A stretch of 15,527 bases of DNA from an uncultured Eggerthellaceae bacterium (GCA_910589125.1 CAJURX010000018.1:1-15527), one strand, 5' to 3'. Shown: positions 6,620-13,929, counted from the stretch's first letter. A program made the numbers and translations. The notes: a model not told the origin generated them from the sequence alone.

Positions 6620-8467
6620 ATGATCTCTGGAGATATGGAGAAGCTGTATCCCTCAGCCAAGACGCTGGTCAAGGATTACGTAGCGAGCCGCATCTTCCAA
6701 AAGGACCCCACGCTCTATGGCTTCTCGGAAGAGGCCGAAGAATGCGCTCGCAGCTTCATGGGGTGGACCGACTTGGCATCCAACCCGCGCTGCGACACCC
6801 AAGAGCTCGCACGATTCGCTGACCAGGTTGCCAAGGATGGCATCGACACCGTCGTGCTCACCGGCCAGGGCGGCTCCACCCAAGCTCCCATGACCATCAC
6901 CAAGTACAACAAGCAGGACACGAACAGGCTGCGCTTCCGCACGCTCGATTCGGATTCACCCGTGCGCATCCGCGAGCTGTACGCCACGTGCGATCCGCGC
7001 AAAACGCTCTTCATCATCTCGTCGAAGAGCGGCGGCACCATCGAGCCGCGCATGCTGCTGGCTGCCATCCGCGCGCAGTACGAACCCGAGCTGGGCGATG
7101 AGCTGGTGAAGCATCTCGTCGCCATCACAGACCCGGGCACGAAGCTGGATCAGCTGGCGAAAGCCGAGGGTTGGCGCCATGTGTTCCATGGGCTGCCCGA
7201 GGTCGGTGGCCGCTTCTCTGCGCTCACCGTGTTCGGCCTCTTGCCCGCCGCGCTCGTAGGCATCGACCTGGACGAGTTCTTGAGCCACGCGCGCGAGGCA
7301 GAGGAGCGCTGCTCTGAGGATGCCATCGACAACCCCGCCATCAACCTGGCGGCGTTCCTGTATGACAACTACCTGCAAGGGCGCAACAAGTTCAGCTTCC
7401 TGACGCCAAAGCGCGGCCGCGTGCTGGGACTTTGGATCGAGCAGCTCGTAGCAGAATCGCTCGGGAAGAACGGACAGGGCATCCTGCCGAACATCGAAGT
7501 GGATTCGCTGCTGCTCACGGAGGACCCGGGGGACCGCTCCGTCATCATGTACCAGACCAAGACGGACCTCTGGGACGAGAGCCGCAACTTCGAGATGTCG
7601 CTCGCCTACATCGACCCGAACATCCCACGTCAGAACTACAAGATCGACAGCGTCATGGAGCTGGCCGAGCATTTCGTCATGTGGGAGTACGCCATCGCCA
7701 TGTGCGGCTACCTCATGCAGGTCTGCCCCTTCGATCAGCCGGACGTGGCCTCCACCAAGGCAGTGGTGCTGGAGAACCTGGCGCACGGCATCCCTGAGCC
7801 CAGCTACACGGAGGTGTTCACCGAAGATGTGGACATGGGCATGGTCGAGGTCCGGCAAGCGCCCATGTTCAGCGCATGCAAGGACCTCTACGAGACGCTG
7901 ACCGCACTGTTCTCCTCGCTTCAGCCGGGCGATTACTTCGCCCTGAATGCGTTCTTGCCCTTCACAGGAGAAGGTCGCCGCGAGGCGTTGGAGACCATTC
8001 GCCATCGCGTGGCGAGCGAATTCGACGTGGTCTCGTGCCTTGAGGTGGGACCCCGCTACCTCCATTCAACGGGGCAGCTGCAAAAGGGCGGCCCGAACTG
8101 CGGCGTGTTCTTGACGCTCTCAGCTGATGAGCTGAAGGACGTGCCCCTGCCTGAGGGCTGCGAGGCACCTTCCCTGGGTGCGCTTGCGAAGGCACAGGCC
8201 GTGGGTGACATGGCAGCCCTCGCCGAGCGCGAGCGACGCGTGGTCAGCCTGCATCTGCCGGACAACTCCGGCGTGACGCTGCGCATGCTGGCAGCCGTGG
8301 CTCATCTGGCCATCGACGATGCGATCATCGAACGCGAATTCCAACGCTACATGGACACCGCTGCCCTGCTCGAAGTGGCAGAGGATGCCAGCGATCCAGC
8401 ACCTGAAGCGCCCGATGCTCCAGAGGCACCTGAGGGAGACGCACTGCATACCAGCGACGACCGGTGA
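6620..8467 (+). CDS. pgi: glucose-6-phosphate isomerase, tal-pgi-type divergent form
   Basis: Interconverts glucose 6-phosphate and fructose 6-phosphate in the cytoplasm. The 615-aa product shows the two SIS sugar-phosphate sites: TGQGGSTQAP (81-90), IISSKSGGTIEP (132-143, phosphate loop S134-S-K-S-G-G-T140) and EVGGRFSALTVFG (194-206). Later come GLWIEQLVAESLGKNGQGILP, with the catalytic-Glu region, and HSTGQLQKGGPNCGVF near the C-terminus. These variants (ESxGKxGxG rather than the classical QxGVExxK signature) match the isomerase half of transaldolase-isomerase fusion enzymes, but no transaldolase domain is attached. A Pro/Ala/Glu/Asp-rich tail (about 588-615) ends the protein. The start is uncertain: GTG 6590, ATG 6620 or ATG 6635 (GGAG only 3-4 bases before the last). 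The endonuclease III gene follows after 7 bases, so they are probably cotranscribed. Confidence 0.92.
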   Translation: MISGDMEKLYPSAKTLVKDYVASRIFQKDPTLYGFSEEAEECARSFMGWTDLASNPRCDTQELARFADQVAKDGIDTVVLTGQGGSTQAPMTITKYNKQDTNRLRFRTLDSDSPVRIRELYATCDPRKTLFIISSKSGGTIEPRMLLAAIRAQYEPELGDELVKHLVAITDPGTKLDQLAKAEGWRHVFHGLPEVGGRFSALTVFGLLPAALVGIDLDEFLSHAREAEERCSEDAIDNPAINLAAFLYDNYLQGRNKFSFLTPKRGRVLGLWIEQLVAESLGKNGQGILPNIEVDSLLLTEDPGDRSVIMYQTKTDLWDESRNFEMSLAYIDPNIPRQNYKIDSVMELAEHFVMWEYAIAMCGYLMQVCPFDQPDVASTKAVVLENLAHGIPEPSYTEVFTEDVDMGMVEVRQAPMFSACKDLYETLTALFSSLQPGDYFALNAFLPFTGEGRREALETIRHRVASEFDVVSCLEVGPRYLHSTGQLQKGGPNCGVFLTLSADELKDVPLPEGCEAPSLGALAKAQAVGDMAALAERERRVVSLHLPDNSGVTLRMLAAVAHLAIDDAIIEREFQRYMDTAALLEVAEDASDPAPEAPDAPEAPEGDALHTSDDR

Positions 8468-8474
8468 TCCTGCG

Positions 8475-9137
8475 ATGGCCCGGGAATCGCTTGCGTCCAA
8501 GAGGGAGCGCGCAGCGCAGATCGAAGCGCGCATGTTCGACTACTACGGACCTGGCAAGGCGTCACTCGACTACCAGACGCCCTTCCAGCTGACCGTTGCC
8601 GTCGTGCTCTCGGCACAGTGCACGGACGCTGCTGTCAACAAGGTGACGCCTGCGCTGTTCGAGCGATTCCCCACCCCGCAGGCCATGGCCCAGGCAAGTG
8701 CCGCCGACGTGGAGGAGATCATCCATTCGCTCGGATTCTTCCGCGCCAAGGCGAAGAACCTCGTCGCGCTAGCGCAAACCGTCATGGGGGAGTTCGGGGG
8801 AGAGGTGCCCGCAGATGTCGACCTCCTGCAGAAGCTCCCCGGTGTCGGGCGCAAGACCGCGAACTGCGTCATGTGCGAGGCGTTCAAGGATCCGCAGGGG
8901 ATCGCCGTGGACACGCACGTCTACCGCATCGCCCATCGCTTGAAGCTGGCGGGGCCTTCGGCGAACACGCCGCAGAAGGTGGAGGATATCCTCTTGAAGG
9001 TGTTCCCACGTAGCGACTGGCTCTACGTGAACCACCAATGGGTGCACTTCGGTCGCGAGTTCTGCCGGGCGCGGAATCCCCGATGCGCGGACTGCATCAT
9101 CGGGGACCTCTGCCCTACGCGCGGCCAGTGGGGCTGA
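8475..9137 (+). CDS. nth: endonuclease III (DNA glycosylase/AP lyase)
   Basis: Base-excision-repair enzyme that removes oxidised pyrimidines and cleaves at the abasic site. The 220-aa product has the helix-hairpin-helix LPGVGRKTAN (121-130) with nucleophile Lys127, the catalytic Asp146 in VDTHVYR, and a complete 4Fe-4S loop C197-x6-C204-x2-C207-x5-C213. Length matches the E. coli enzyme closely. ATG 8475 is chosen because it starts just after the isomerase stop (7-base gap) and leaves a normal family N-terminus; an in-frame extension to 8319 would overlap the isomerase by about 150 bases. No good SD precedes it, so it may rely on coupling to the upstream gene. Its TGA at 9135-9137 lies 3 bases from the stop of typA on the other strand. 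Confidence 0.96.
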   Translation: MARESLASKRERAAQIEARMFDYYGPGKASLDYQTPFQLTVAVVLSAQCTDAAVNKVTPALFERFPTPQAMAQASAADVEEIIHSLGFFRAKAKNLVALAQTVMGEFGGEVPADVDLLQKLPGVGRKTANCVMCEAFKDPQGIAVDTHVYRIAHRLKLAGPSANTPQKVEDILLKVFPRSDWLYVNHQWVHFGREFCRARNPRCADCIIGDLCPTRGQWG

Positions 9138-9140
9138 GCG

Positions 9141-10952
9141 CTACTTCTTCGCAGCCTTCTTGCGGTCCGTGGCGGAGAGCAGGCGCTTGCGCAGGCGCAC
9201 GCTCTGCGGCGTCACCTCGACCAGCTCGTCATCCTCGATGTATTCCAGCGCCTCTTCCAGCGTGAACGTCATCGGCGGCGTGAGCTGGATGGCCTTGTCG
9301 GCAGTGGAGGAGCGCTGGTTGCCCAGATTCTTCGTCTTCTCCACATTGACCACCATGTCGCCTTCTTTGGCGGACTCGCCCACGATCATGCCCTCGTAAC
9401 ATTCATCGCCCGGGCTCACGAACAGCCGCCCGCGCTCTTGCAGCGTATCGAGCGCATACGCCACGGCCTTGCCGGTGGACATGGCGATCATGCCGCCGTT
9501 CTTGCGGCCAGACATCTCGCCTGAATACGGGCCGTACTCAAGGAAGTGATGGAACAGCATGGCTTCGCCGTGGGTGGCGTTCAGGATGCGCGTCTTGAGG
9601 CCCATCGTCCCTCGCGTGGGGATGCGGAACGTGAGATGCGTCATGGTCTCGTCCGAGGCCATATCCTCCATGATGCCGCCTGCGGTGCCCATGACCTCGA
9701 TGGCCTTGCCCGCATAGTCGTTCGGCACGTCGATGGTGGCTTCCTCGATCGGCTCCAGCTTCGACCCGTCCGCATCCTGCTTGTACACCACGCGCGGACG
9801 GCCTACCTGGAACTCGAAGCCCTCGCGGCGCATGGTCTCCATGAGCACGGACAGATGCAGCACGCCACGACCAGCCACCTCGATGCCGCTCTTGTCCTCC
9901 AGCTCATTGATGCGCATGGAGATGTTGCTCTCCTTCTCGCGCAGGAGGCGCTCCTTGAGCTGGCGCGCGCCCACGATATCGCCCTCGCGGCCCACCAAGG
10001 GAGAGCTGGAAGCCTCGAACACGACCGCCATCGTGGGCTCCTCGACGGCGATGGGCTCCATCTCGACAGGGCTCTCCGGATCCGTGACGATATCTCCGAT
10101 ATCGGCATCCTCGACACCGATGACGGCGACGATGTCACCTGCCACCGCAGCGGTCACCTCAGCCTTGCCCAGGTTCTCGAAGGTGTAGACCTTGCGGATC
10201 TGCGCGGTCCTCTGCGACCCGTCCGGCTTCACGATCAGCACGTTCTCCTTCTCGTGCAGAACGCCGCTGTGCAAGCGCCCGACCCCGATGCGGCCCTCAT
10301 AGCTGCTATGGTCGACGGTGCAGATCTGCATGGCCAGCGGAGCATCCTCATCCACCTCAGGCGCAGGGATCTCCTCCACGATGGTGTCCAGGAGCGGCAC
10401 CATGTCCATGTTGTCATCTCCCGGCTCGCGTCGAGCGTAGCCGTTCACCGCAGATGCGTAGATCACGGGGAAGTCCAGCTGCTCATCCGTGGCACCCAGC
10501 TCCACCATGAGGTCGAACACCTTGTCAACCGCACCCTCCGGATCGGCGTTGGGACGGTCGATCTTGTTCACCACCACGACGATGCGCAACCCGCGCTCCA
10601 ATGCATGCGAGAGCACGAAGCGCGTCTGGGGCTTTGGCCCCTCGTACGCATCCACGATCAGCAGCGCACCGTCCGCCATGTTGAGCACGCGCTCCACCTC
10701 GCCACCGAAGTCGGCATGTCCCGGCGTATCGATCACGTTGATCTTGATGTCCTTGTATGCGATGGAGATGTTCTTCGACAGGATGGTGATGCCGCGCTCG
10801 CGCTCCTGATCATTCGAGTCGAGCACGCGCTCTTCCACCTGCTGATTCTCACGGAACACATGCGACGCCCAAAGCAAGCGGTCAACGAGCGTGGTCTTGC
10901 CATGATCGACGTGCGCGATGATGGCGACATTGCGGATGTTCTCTTGCTTCAT
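9141..10952 (-). CDS. typA: TypA/BipA ribosome-associated translational GTPase
   Basis: EF-G-like GTPase that acts in 50S subunit assembly and stress/cold adaptation. The 603-aa length is normal. GTPase motifs: G1 AHVDHGKTT (13-21), G2 RGITI (53-57), G3 DTPGHAD (75-81), G4 NKID (129-132). Next come domain II (CTVDHSSYEGRIGVGRLHSG), EF-G-III/V-like domains (GRGVLHLSVLMETMRREGFE; RGTMGLKTRILNATHG) and the BipA-specific C-terminal domain, with a Lys-rich end (DRKKAAKK). ATG 10952 follows AGGAGAT at good spacing and starts with MKQENIRNVAIIAHVDHGKT; longer in-frame starts lack an SD. It converges on nth with no room for a terminator. A TAGAAT box at 11007-11002 is the likely -10. Confidence 0.97.
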   Translation of the reverse strand: MKQENIRNVAIIAHVDHGKTTLVDRLLWASHVFRENQQVEERVLDSNDQERERGITILSKNISIAYKDIKINVIDTPGHADFGGEVERVLNMADGALLIVDAYEGPKPQTRFVLSHALERGLRIVVVVNKIDRPNADPEGAVDKVFDLMVELGATDEQLDFPVIYASAVNGYARREPGDDNMDMVPLLDTIVEEIPAPEVDEDAPLAMQICTVDHSSYEGRIGVGRLHSGVLHEKENVLIVKPDGSQRTAQIRKVYTFENLGKAEVTAAVAGDIVAVIGVEDADIGDIVTDPESPVEMEPIAVEEPTMAVVFEASSSPLVGREGDIVGARQLKERLLREKESNISMRINELEDKSGIEVAGRGVLHLSVLMETMRREGFEFQVGRPRVVYKQDADGSKLEPIEEATIDVPNDYAGKAIEVMGTAGGIMEDMASDETMTHLTFRIPTRGTMGLKTRILNATHGEAMLFHHFLEYGPYSGEMSGRKNGGMIAMSTGKAVAYALDTLQERGRLFVSPGDECYEGMIVGESAKEGDMVVNVEKTKNLGNQRSSTADKAIQLTPPMTFTLEEALEYIEDDELVEVTPQSVRLRKRLLSATDRKKAAKK

Positions 10953-11001
10953 GCGTATCTCCTGAGGATCTGTCGTGCGGATCATTGCGAAAGTGTTCGC
11001 T

Positions 11002-11007
11002 ATTCTA
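11002..11007 (-). promoter_or_regulatory. candidate -10 box of typA
   Basis: TAGAAT on the minus strand, 49 bases upstream of the typA ATG, predicting a start near 10995 and a 43-base leader that contains the SD. No good -35 is visible at 16-18 bases. The same hexamer is the proposed -10 of the isomerase gene. Confidence 0.4.
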
Positions 11008-11086
11008 CCCCTTTCAGCGGGTAAGGCCATGAGCAGCCCGCGAAATGCACCCGCTCGGAGGTCCGCTCCCCAGAGCATCCAGCACG

Positions 11087-11092
11087 TATAAT
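11087..11092 (+). promoter_or_regulatory. perfect -10 box 6 bases before the TraX-family start (leaderless promoter)
   Basis: TATAAT, a perfect -10 hexamer, ends at 11092 and the ATG begins at 11099. Normal spacing from -10 to transcription start (6-7 bases) would place the first transcribed base on the A of the ATG. There is no usable SD: the only GGAGG-like stretch (11057-11061) is about 38 bases upstream. A -35 is not evident. Confidence 0.6.
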
Positions 11093-11098
11093 CACATC

Positions 11099-11914
11099 AT
11101 GCAACGCATCCAAACGGGCATCACCGCTTCAACGCTCAAGGTTGCCGCCATCATCGGGATGACGGCCAATCATGTGGCGCATGCGCTCTCAGGACAGCTT
11201 CCTGTATTCGCGACCGAAGCCCTCTTCTGGCTGGGCGGCATCACATTCCCCATCATGGCGTACTTGATCGTCGAGGGATACCGCCACACCTCTGACGTGA
11301 GGCGCTATCTAGGACGATTGCTCGCATTCGGTGTGATCTCCCAAGCGCCCTACACCCTGCTGTTCGGCTGGACCGGCAATGTCTTCTTCACGCTCGCCAT
11401 CGGCTTGGCCATCATCTGGGCCCACGACGCTTGCGCCTCGCGAAAGACCTTCGCGGCGATCTTGATAGGTGGCCTAGCGGTCAGCCTTCTCTGCGACTGG
11501 GGGCTCTTGGGACCCTTGATGATCCTCCTGTTCTACCTGCTCCGCGAGCATCCGCATGGCCTCTTCCGGACCATGGTCGTACCCTATGCAGCCACCTTGA
11601 TCCCCGCGCTGATCGAGCTTGGGGCCACGATCAGCGGGCTGGAAGGACCTGATGCCGGGAGCGTGCTCGGCTTCACGATGAGCTTCGAGCGGTTCGCTGA
11701 TGCCACGAAGATGCTGGGGCTTCCGATCGAGGCCGCGAACACCTTGGTGGCCGAAGTGGCGAACATGGGCTATGCGCTGATCGGGTTCACCTTGGCCTGC
11801 ATCTTGCTCCTACTCTATGACGGGCGGCGCGGACGTCCGATGAAATGGCTGTTCTACATCTACTATCCAGCGCATCTACTCGTGATCTGGCTCGTGAAGC
11901 TGGCGTTGTCCTAG
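11099..11914 (+). CDS. TraX-family integral membrane protein
   Basis: A 271-aa polytopic membrane protein with about eight hydrophobic spans. It opens with TGITASTLKVAAIIGMTANH and continues with WLGGITFPIMAYLIVEGYRHT and YLGRLLAFGVISQAPYTLLFG. These are the conserved features of the TraX family: an N-terminal LK-hxAhxxMxxDH-like block, then FPIFAFLxVEGFxHT and RLxxFAxISxxPF. The C-terminal FYIYYPAHLLVIWLVK is also typical. F-plasmid TraX acetylates pilin; chromosomal homologues are presumed membrane acyltransferases of unknown substrate. Here the DH of the first block reads NH. ATG 11099 is chosen because of the TATAAT box just before it; an in-frame ATG at 11045 has no SD and would start upstream of the promoter. 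No conjugation genes are nearby. Confidence 0.85.
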   Translation: MQRIQTGITASTLKVAAIIGMTANHVAHALSGQLPVFATEALFWLGGITFPIMAYLIVEGYRHTSDVRRYLGRLLAFGVISQAPYTLLFGWTGNVFFTLAIGLAIIWAHDACASRKTFAAILIGGLAVSLLCDWGLLGPLMILLFYLLREHPHGLFRTMVVPYAATLIPALIELGATISGLEGPDAGSVLGFTMSFERFADATKMLGLPIEAANTLVAEVANMGYALIGFTLACILLLLYDGRRGRPMKWLFYIYYPAHLLVIWLVKLALS

Positions 11915-11933
11915 ACTGCGCTTGGGATATCAT
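11906..11933 (+). promoter_or_regulatory. candidate promoter of the cyanophycin-synthetase-like gene, possibly leaderless
   Basis: TTGTCC (11906-11911, 4 of 6) and TATCAT (11928-11933, 5 of 6) have 16-base spacing. The ATG at 11941 lies 7 bases beyond the -10, so the transcript would begin at or next to the start codon, echoing the TraX-family gene. The -35 lies in the last codons of that gene. Confidence 0.35.
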
Positions 11934-11940
11934 CATATCC

Positions 11941-12348
11941 ATGGAAGCCGTCACGATAGAGGATATCCACATCCAGCCGGGGAAGTTGACCGCACGCGTG
12001 CGCGTCGCACCCGATGCACGGCGCACCGATGACCGCATCGCGCGACGCGTCCTGCACGACCACCCGGATCTCGCACGGCATTCGTGCGTGAACGACAAAG
12101 GACCCGCGTTCGCGAGCGTGATCGCAGATACGTCCGTTCCCCATCTGCTCGAGCACATCGTGATCGACCGACAGATCGCAGAAGAGCCACCGGAGAGCCG
12201 CATCACCTTCACAGGCCATACCACCTGGATCAGCGAAGATGCCGGTCTTGCTTCCATCGTGGTCAATTTCCGAAGCGACGCTTGCGCGCTGCGCGCTTTG
12301 GCGTATGCTTGCAGCTATTTTGATTCCGTCATGAAGGAGGAGACCTGA
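11941..12348 (+). CDS. small protein resembling the N-terminal domain of cyanophycin synthetase
   Basis: A 135-aa soluble protein. Residues HSCVNDKGPAFASVIADTSVPHLLEHIVIDRQIA and the later stretch from HTTWISEDAGLASIVVNF to ALRALAYACSYFDSV fit the pattern of the N-terminal domain of cyanophycin synthetase (H-x-C...G-x-F...GT-x2-H-hh-EHh-x-h-x-hQ; then G-hxx-hhhxY). Here it stands alone, with no ATP-grasp or Mur-ligase domain attached. That link is motif recognition, not a search result, and the function of a stand-alone copy is unknown. ATG 11941 is supported by the promoter candidate and by absence of an SD anywhere upstream. The SD of the next gene (queT) is embedded in its last codons, so the two are coupled. 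Confidence 0.62.
   Translation: MEAVTIEDIHIQPGKLTARVRVAPDARRTDDRIARRVLHDHPDLARHSCVNDKGPAFASVIADTSVPHLLEHIVIDRQIAEEPPESRITFTGHTTWISEDAGLASIVVNFRSDACALRALAYACSYFDSVMKEET
12334..12342 (+). promoter_or_regulatory. strong SD site of queT inside the preceding gene
   Basis: AAGGAGGAG lies in the last codons of the upstream gene (encoding KEET) and 7 bases before the GTG at 12350. It decides the GTG start for queT and implies translational coupling, since the upstream stop (12346-12348) lies between SD and start. Confidence 0.8.
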
Positions 12349-12349
12349 A

Positions 12350-12946
12350 GTGGTTGGCACGGCAAGCAGTTTCTTTGGCGTGGCAGAGATGCCCCGCACT
12401 CGATACATCGCACAAGCTGGCGTGATCGCGGCGCTCTATGCCGCGGCAACGCTCATCACCATGATGTTGCTGCAGGGTCTTGCATGGGGGCCCGTTCAGT
12501 TCCGCATCTCAGAGGCGCTGTGCGTAGTGGCAGCCATCACCCCGGCGGCCATCCCTGGGCTCACGGTCGGCTGCGTCATCGCGAATGTAGCGAACATGGT
12601 GATCTCTGGCACCGGTGCGCTCGGGATGCTGGATGTCGTGTTCGGGAGCGCTGCCACGTTCATCGGTGCCGTCCTCTGCTGGCGCCTGCGCAAGCGCCCC
12701 GCCGTCGCCATCGGCTGCTTCGTTGCGGCGAACGCGCTCATCGTCCCCGCATATCTGCCCATCTTGCTGCAGGGCCTCGGGTTCTACACCATCCCGTTCA
12801 CGGATATCTCGATCGATGGAGCTTATCTGCCCATGTACCTGTTCGGCGTCATCTCCACGGGCATCGGCGAAGCTGTGGTGGTCTATGCGCTGGGGCTTCC
12901 CTTGCTCACGGCGCTCAAGCGCGCGAACATAGCGCCCTCATCCTAA
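12350..12946 (+). CDS. queT: QueT-family queuosine-precursor ECF transporter S component
   Basis: A 198-aa membrane protein with about six spans. The start of the conserved part, RYIAQAGVIAALYAAATLITMMLL, followed by WGPVQFRISEALCVVAAITPAAIPGLTVGCVIAN and LDVVFGSAATFIGA, is characteristic of QueT. QueT is the substrate-binding S unit of energy-coupling-factor transporters, thought to import a queuosine precursor (preQ0/preQ1 or queuine). The shared energising module (ATPases and EcfT) is not in the window and is normally encoded elsewhere. GTG 12350 is set by the SD at 12334-12342. No preQ1 riboswitch could be recognised upstream; the gene seems to be read together with the small gene before it. 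A hairpin at 12996-13022 follows. Confidence 0.92.
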   Translation: MVGTASSFFGVAEMPRTRYIAQAGVIAALYAAATLITMMLLQGLAWGPVQFRISEALCVVAAITPAAIPGLTVGCVIANVANMVISGTGALGMLDVVFGSAATFIGAVLCWRLRKRPAVAIGCFVAANALIVPAYLPILLQGLGFYTIPFTDISIDGAYLPMYLFGVISTGIGEAVVVYALGLPLLTALKRANIAPSS

Positions 12947-12995
12947 CGTAGTAGAGGATCGCATCGGACGATGCAGTCCTCAGCATGAGCTTTGT

Positions 12996-13022
12996 GACGG
13001 GTGCAGCTCATATGCGCCCGTC
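12996..13022. terminator. hairpin between queT and the DUF151 gene, likely terminator
   Basis: GACGGGTGCA (12996-13005) pairs with TGCGCCCGTC (13013-13022), 10 bp with one G-T pair, around a 7-base loop. It lies in the 83-base gap between converging genes, 7 bases before the stop of the minus-strand gene. No T-tract follows on either strand. Confidence 0.5.
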
Positions 13023-13029
13023 ATCCGTC

Positions 13030-13539
13030 TTAAGAGAAATCCTCAGGATTCAAGGACGCCACGAAGGAGCGGAATTCCTCCAACTCCGCATCTCGATCCT
13101 TCGGCTCTTTGAAGAGATACGGGAACGACGCCTTCGACAAGACCTCTTCCGTTGTCATGAACGGTGCATCCTCGCGAAGCGCGAGGGAGAGCGCATCGGT
13201 GGGCCGCGCATCCAGTGATATCAGGCGACCGCCCTGCCGGAGCACGAGCTTTGCGAAGTACGTCTCACCCTTGGTGCCATCGATCAGCACGTGGTCCACG
13301 CACGCATCCAGATTCGTCAGAGCATCGATGAATAGATCATGCGTCATGGGACGCGGCATCTTCGCGTGCTCGATGGAAGCACCGAGCTGCATGGCCTCAA
13401 CGGCACCGACCCAGATGGGAAGCACACGCGAGCAGCCTTCCTTCAGCTCTTCTATGGGCTCGAGCACGAGCACAGCCGGATTCATGGGTCCGGTGAATAT
13501 CAGCGTCAGAACACGGAGTGGGACGATATCAGGCTTCAT
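13030..13539 (-). CDS. bifunctional nuclease family protein (DUF151/BFN domain)
   Basis: A 169-aa cytoplasmic protein. VLTLIFTGPMNPAVLVLEP, VLPIWVGAVEAMQLGASIE, PMTHDLFIDALTNLDACVDHVLID, TYFAKLVL and ISLDARPTDALSLALRE are the ordered conserved blocks of the BFN domain (RPTHDL and DARPSDAIALALR in relatives). Plant and mycobacterial homologues are associated with nuclease activity; the role in most bacteria is undefined. A C-terminal acidic extension (about 135-169) follows, ending LNPEDFS. Two ATGs lie close together: 13545 (3 bases after AGGAGG) and 13539 (9 bases after). The SD spacing favours 13539 (MKPDIVPLRV). The gene is divergent from the tRNA operon and convergent with queT. Confidence 0.9.
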   Translation of the reverse strand: MKPDIVPLRVLTLIFTGPMNPAVLVLEPIEELKEGCSRVLPIWVGAVEAMQLGASIEHAKMPRPMTHDLFIDALTNLDACVDHVLIDGTKGETYFAKLVLRQGGRLISLDARPTDALSLALREDAPFMTTEEVLSKASFPYLFKEPKDRDAELEEFRSFVASLNPEDFS

Positions 13540-13617
13540 CTGCATGCACCTCCTCTGCGACCGATGATAGGACAACGACCGCCATTTGCGTGCGAAATAT
13601 GAAAGCCATGTTTTCTC

Positions 13618-13647
13618 TTGACCCTTATCGTTACTTTGTTGTAGGAT
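13618..13647 (+). promoter_or_regulatory. promoter of the tRNA-Ile/tRNA-Ala operon
   Basis: TTGACC (13618-13623, 5 of 6) and TAGGAT (13642-13647, 4 of 6) are spaced 18 bases apart and predict a start near 13654, about 11 bases before the mature 5' end of tRNA-Ile. Position and spacing are those of a strong stable-RNA promoter. Confidence 0.62.
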
Positions 13648-13664
13648 AGCCAAGCTGTTTTTGG

Positions 13665-13741
<77 letters not shown>

Positions 13742-13752
13742 TTTACTTTGCG

Positions 13753-13796
13753 ATAAACGCTCCACCGTGAGCCGAGTTAGCCGGTGGAGCGTTTAT
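13753..13796. repeat. 15-bp perfect inverted repeat between the two tRNAs, echoing the tRNA-Ala 3' end
   Basis: ATAAACGCTCCACCG (13753-13767) and CGGTGGAGCGTTTAT (13782-13796) form a perfect 15-bp stem with a 14-base loop. The left arm contains ACGCTCCACC, identical to the last bases of tRNA-Ala (13868-13877), so the right arm is complementary to that tRNA 3' end. It may be a processing hairpin, or a duplicated tRNA end left by an integration event. Confidence 0.75.
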
Positions 13797-13802
13797 TACC
13801 GT

Positions 13803-13878
13803 GGGGCGTTAGCTCAGCTGGGAGAGCGCGGGCTTTGCAAGCCTGAGGTCAGGGGTTCGATCCCCCTACGCTCCACCA
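13803..13878 (+). tRNA. tRNA-Ala (anticodon TGC)
   Basis: A full cloverleaf of 76 bases with encoded CCA. The acceptor stem is GGGGCGT/ACGCTCC (one G-T pair), with D-arm AGCTCAGCTGGGAGAGC. The anticodon stem CGGGC/GCCTG encloses TTTGCAA (anticodon TGC), and the T-arm is GGGGTTCGATCCCC. Discriminator A is followed by CCA. Second gene of the operon; an intrinsic terminator begins 9 bases later. Confidence 0.97.
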
Positions 13879-13886
13879 CGGAGATC

Positions 13887-13916
13887 AAGCCGTCAACTCA
13901 GGTTGGCGGCTTTTTA
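13887..13916 (+). terminator. Rho-independent terminator of the tRNA operon
   Basis: AAGCCGTCAAC (13887-13897) pairs with GTTGGCGGCTT (13902-13912), 11 bp with one G-T pair and loop TCAG, and runs straight into TTTTT (13911-13915). A textbook intrinsic terminator. The IS110-family element begins at its T-tract. Confidence 0.9.
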
Positions 13917-13929
13917 ATATGAGCAGGAC

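Noticed and set aside
6956..8065. Minus-strand open frame of 369 codons opposite the isomerase
   Set aside because: Antisense to a well-supported enzyme gene; no domain, no SD, and composition of a reversed frame.
9546..11024. Long plus-strand open frame of about 490 codons opposite typA
   Set aside because: It lies antisense to a certain GTPase gene, has a His/Arg/Leu-heavy composition typical of reversed coding sequence, and has no recognisable domain or SD.
11915..12349. preQ1 riboswitch before queT
   Set aside because: Looked for because queT genes are often so regulated, but the space upstream is the coding sequence of the small gene and only 26 bases separate that from the TraX-family gene. 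No small H-type pseudoknot pattern was recognised.
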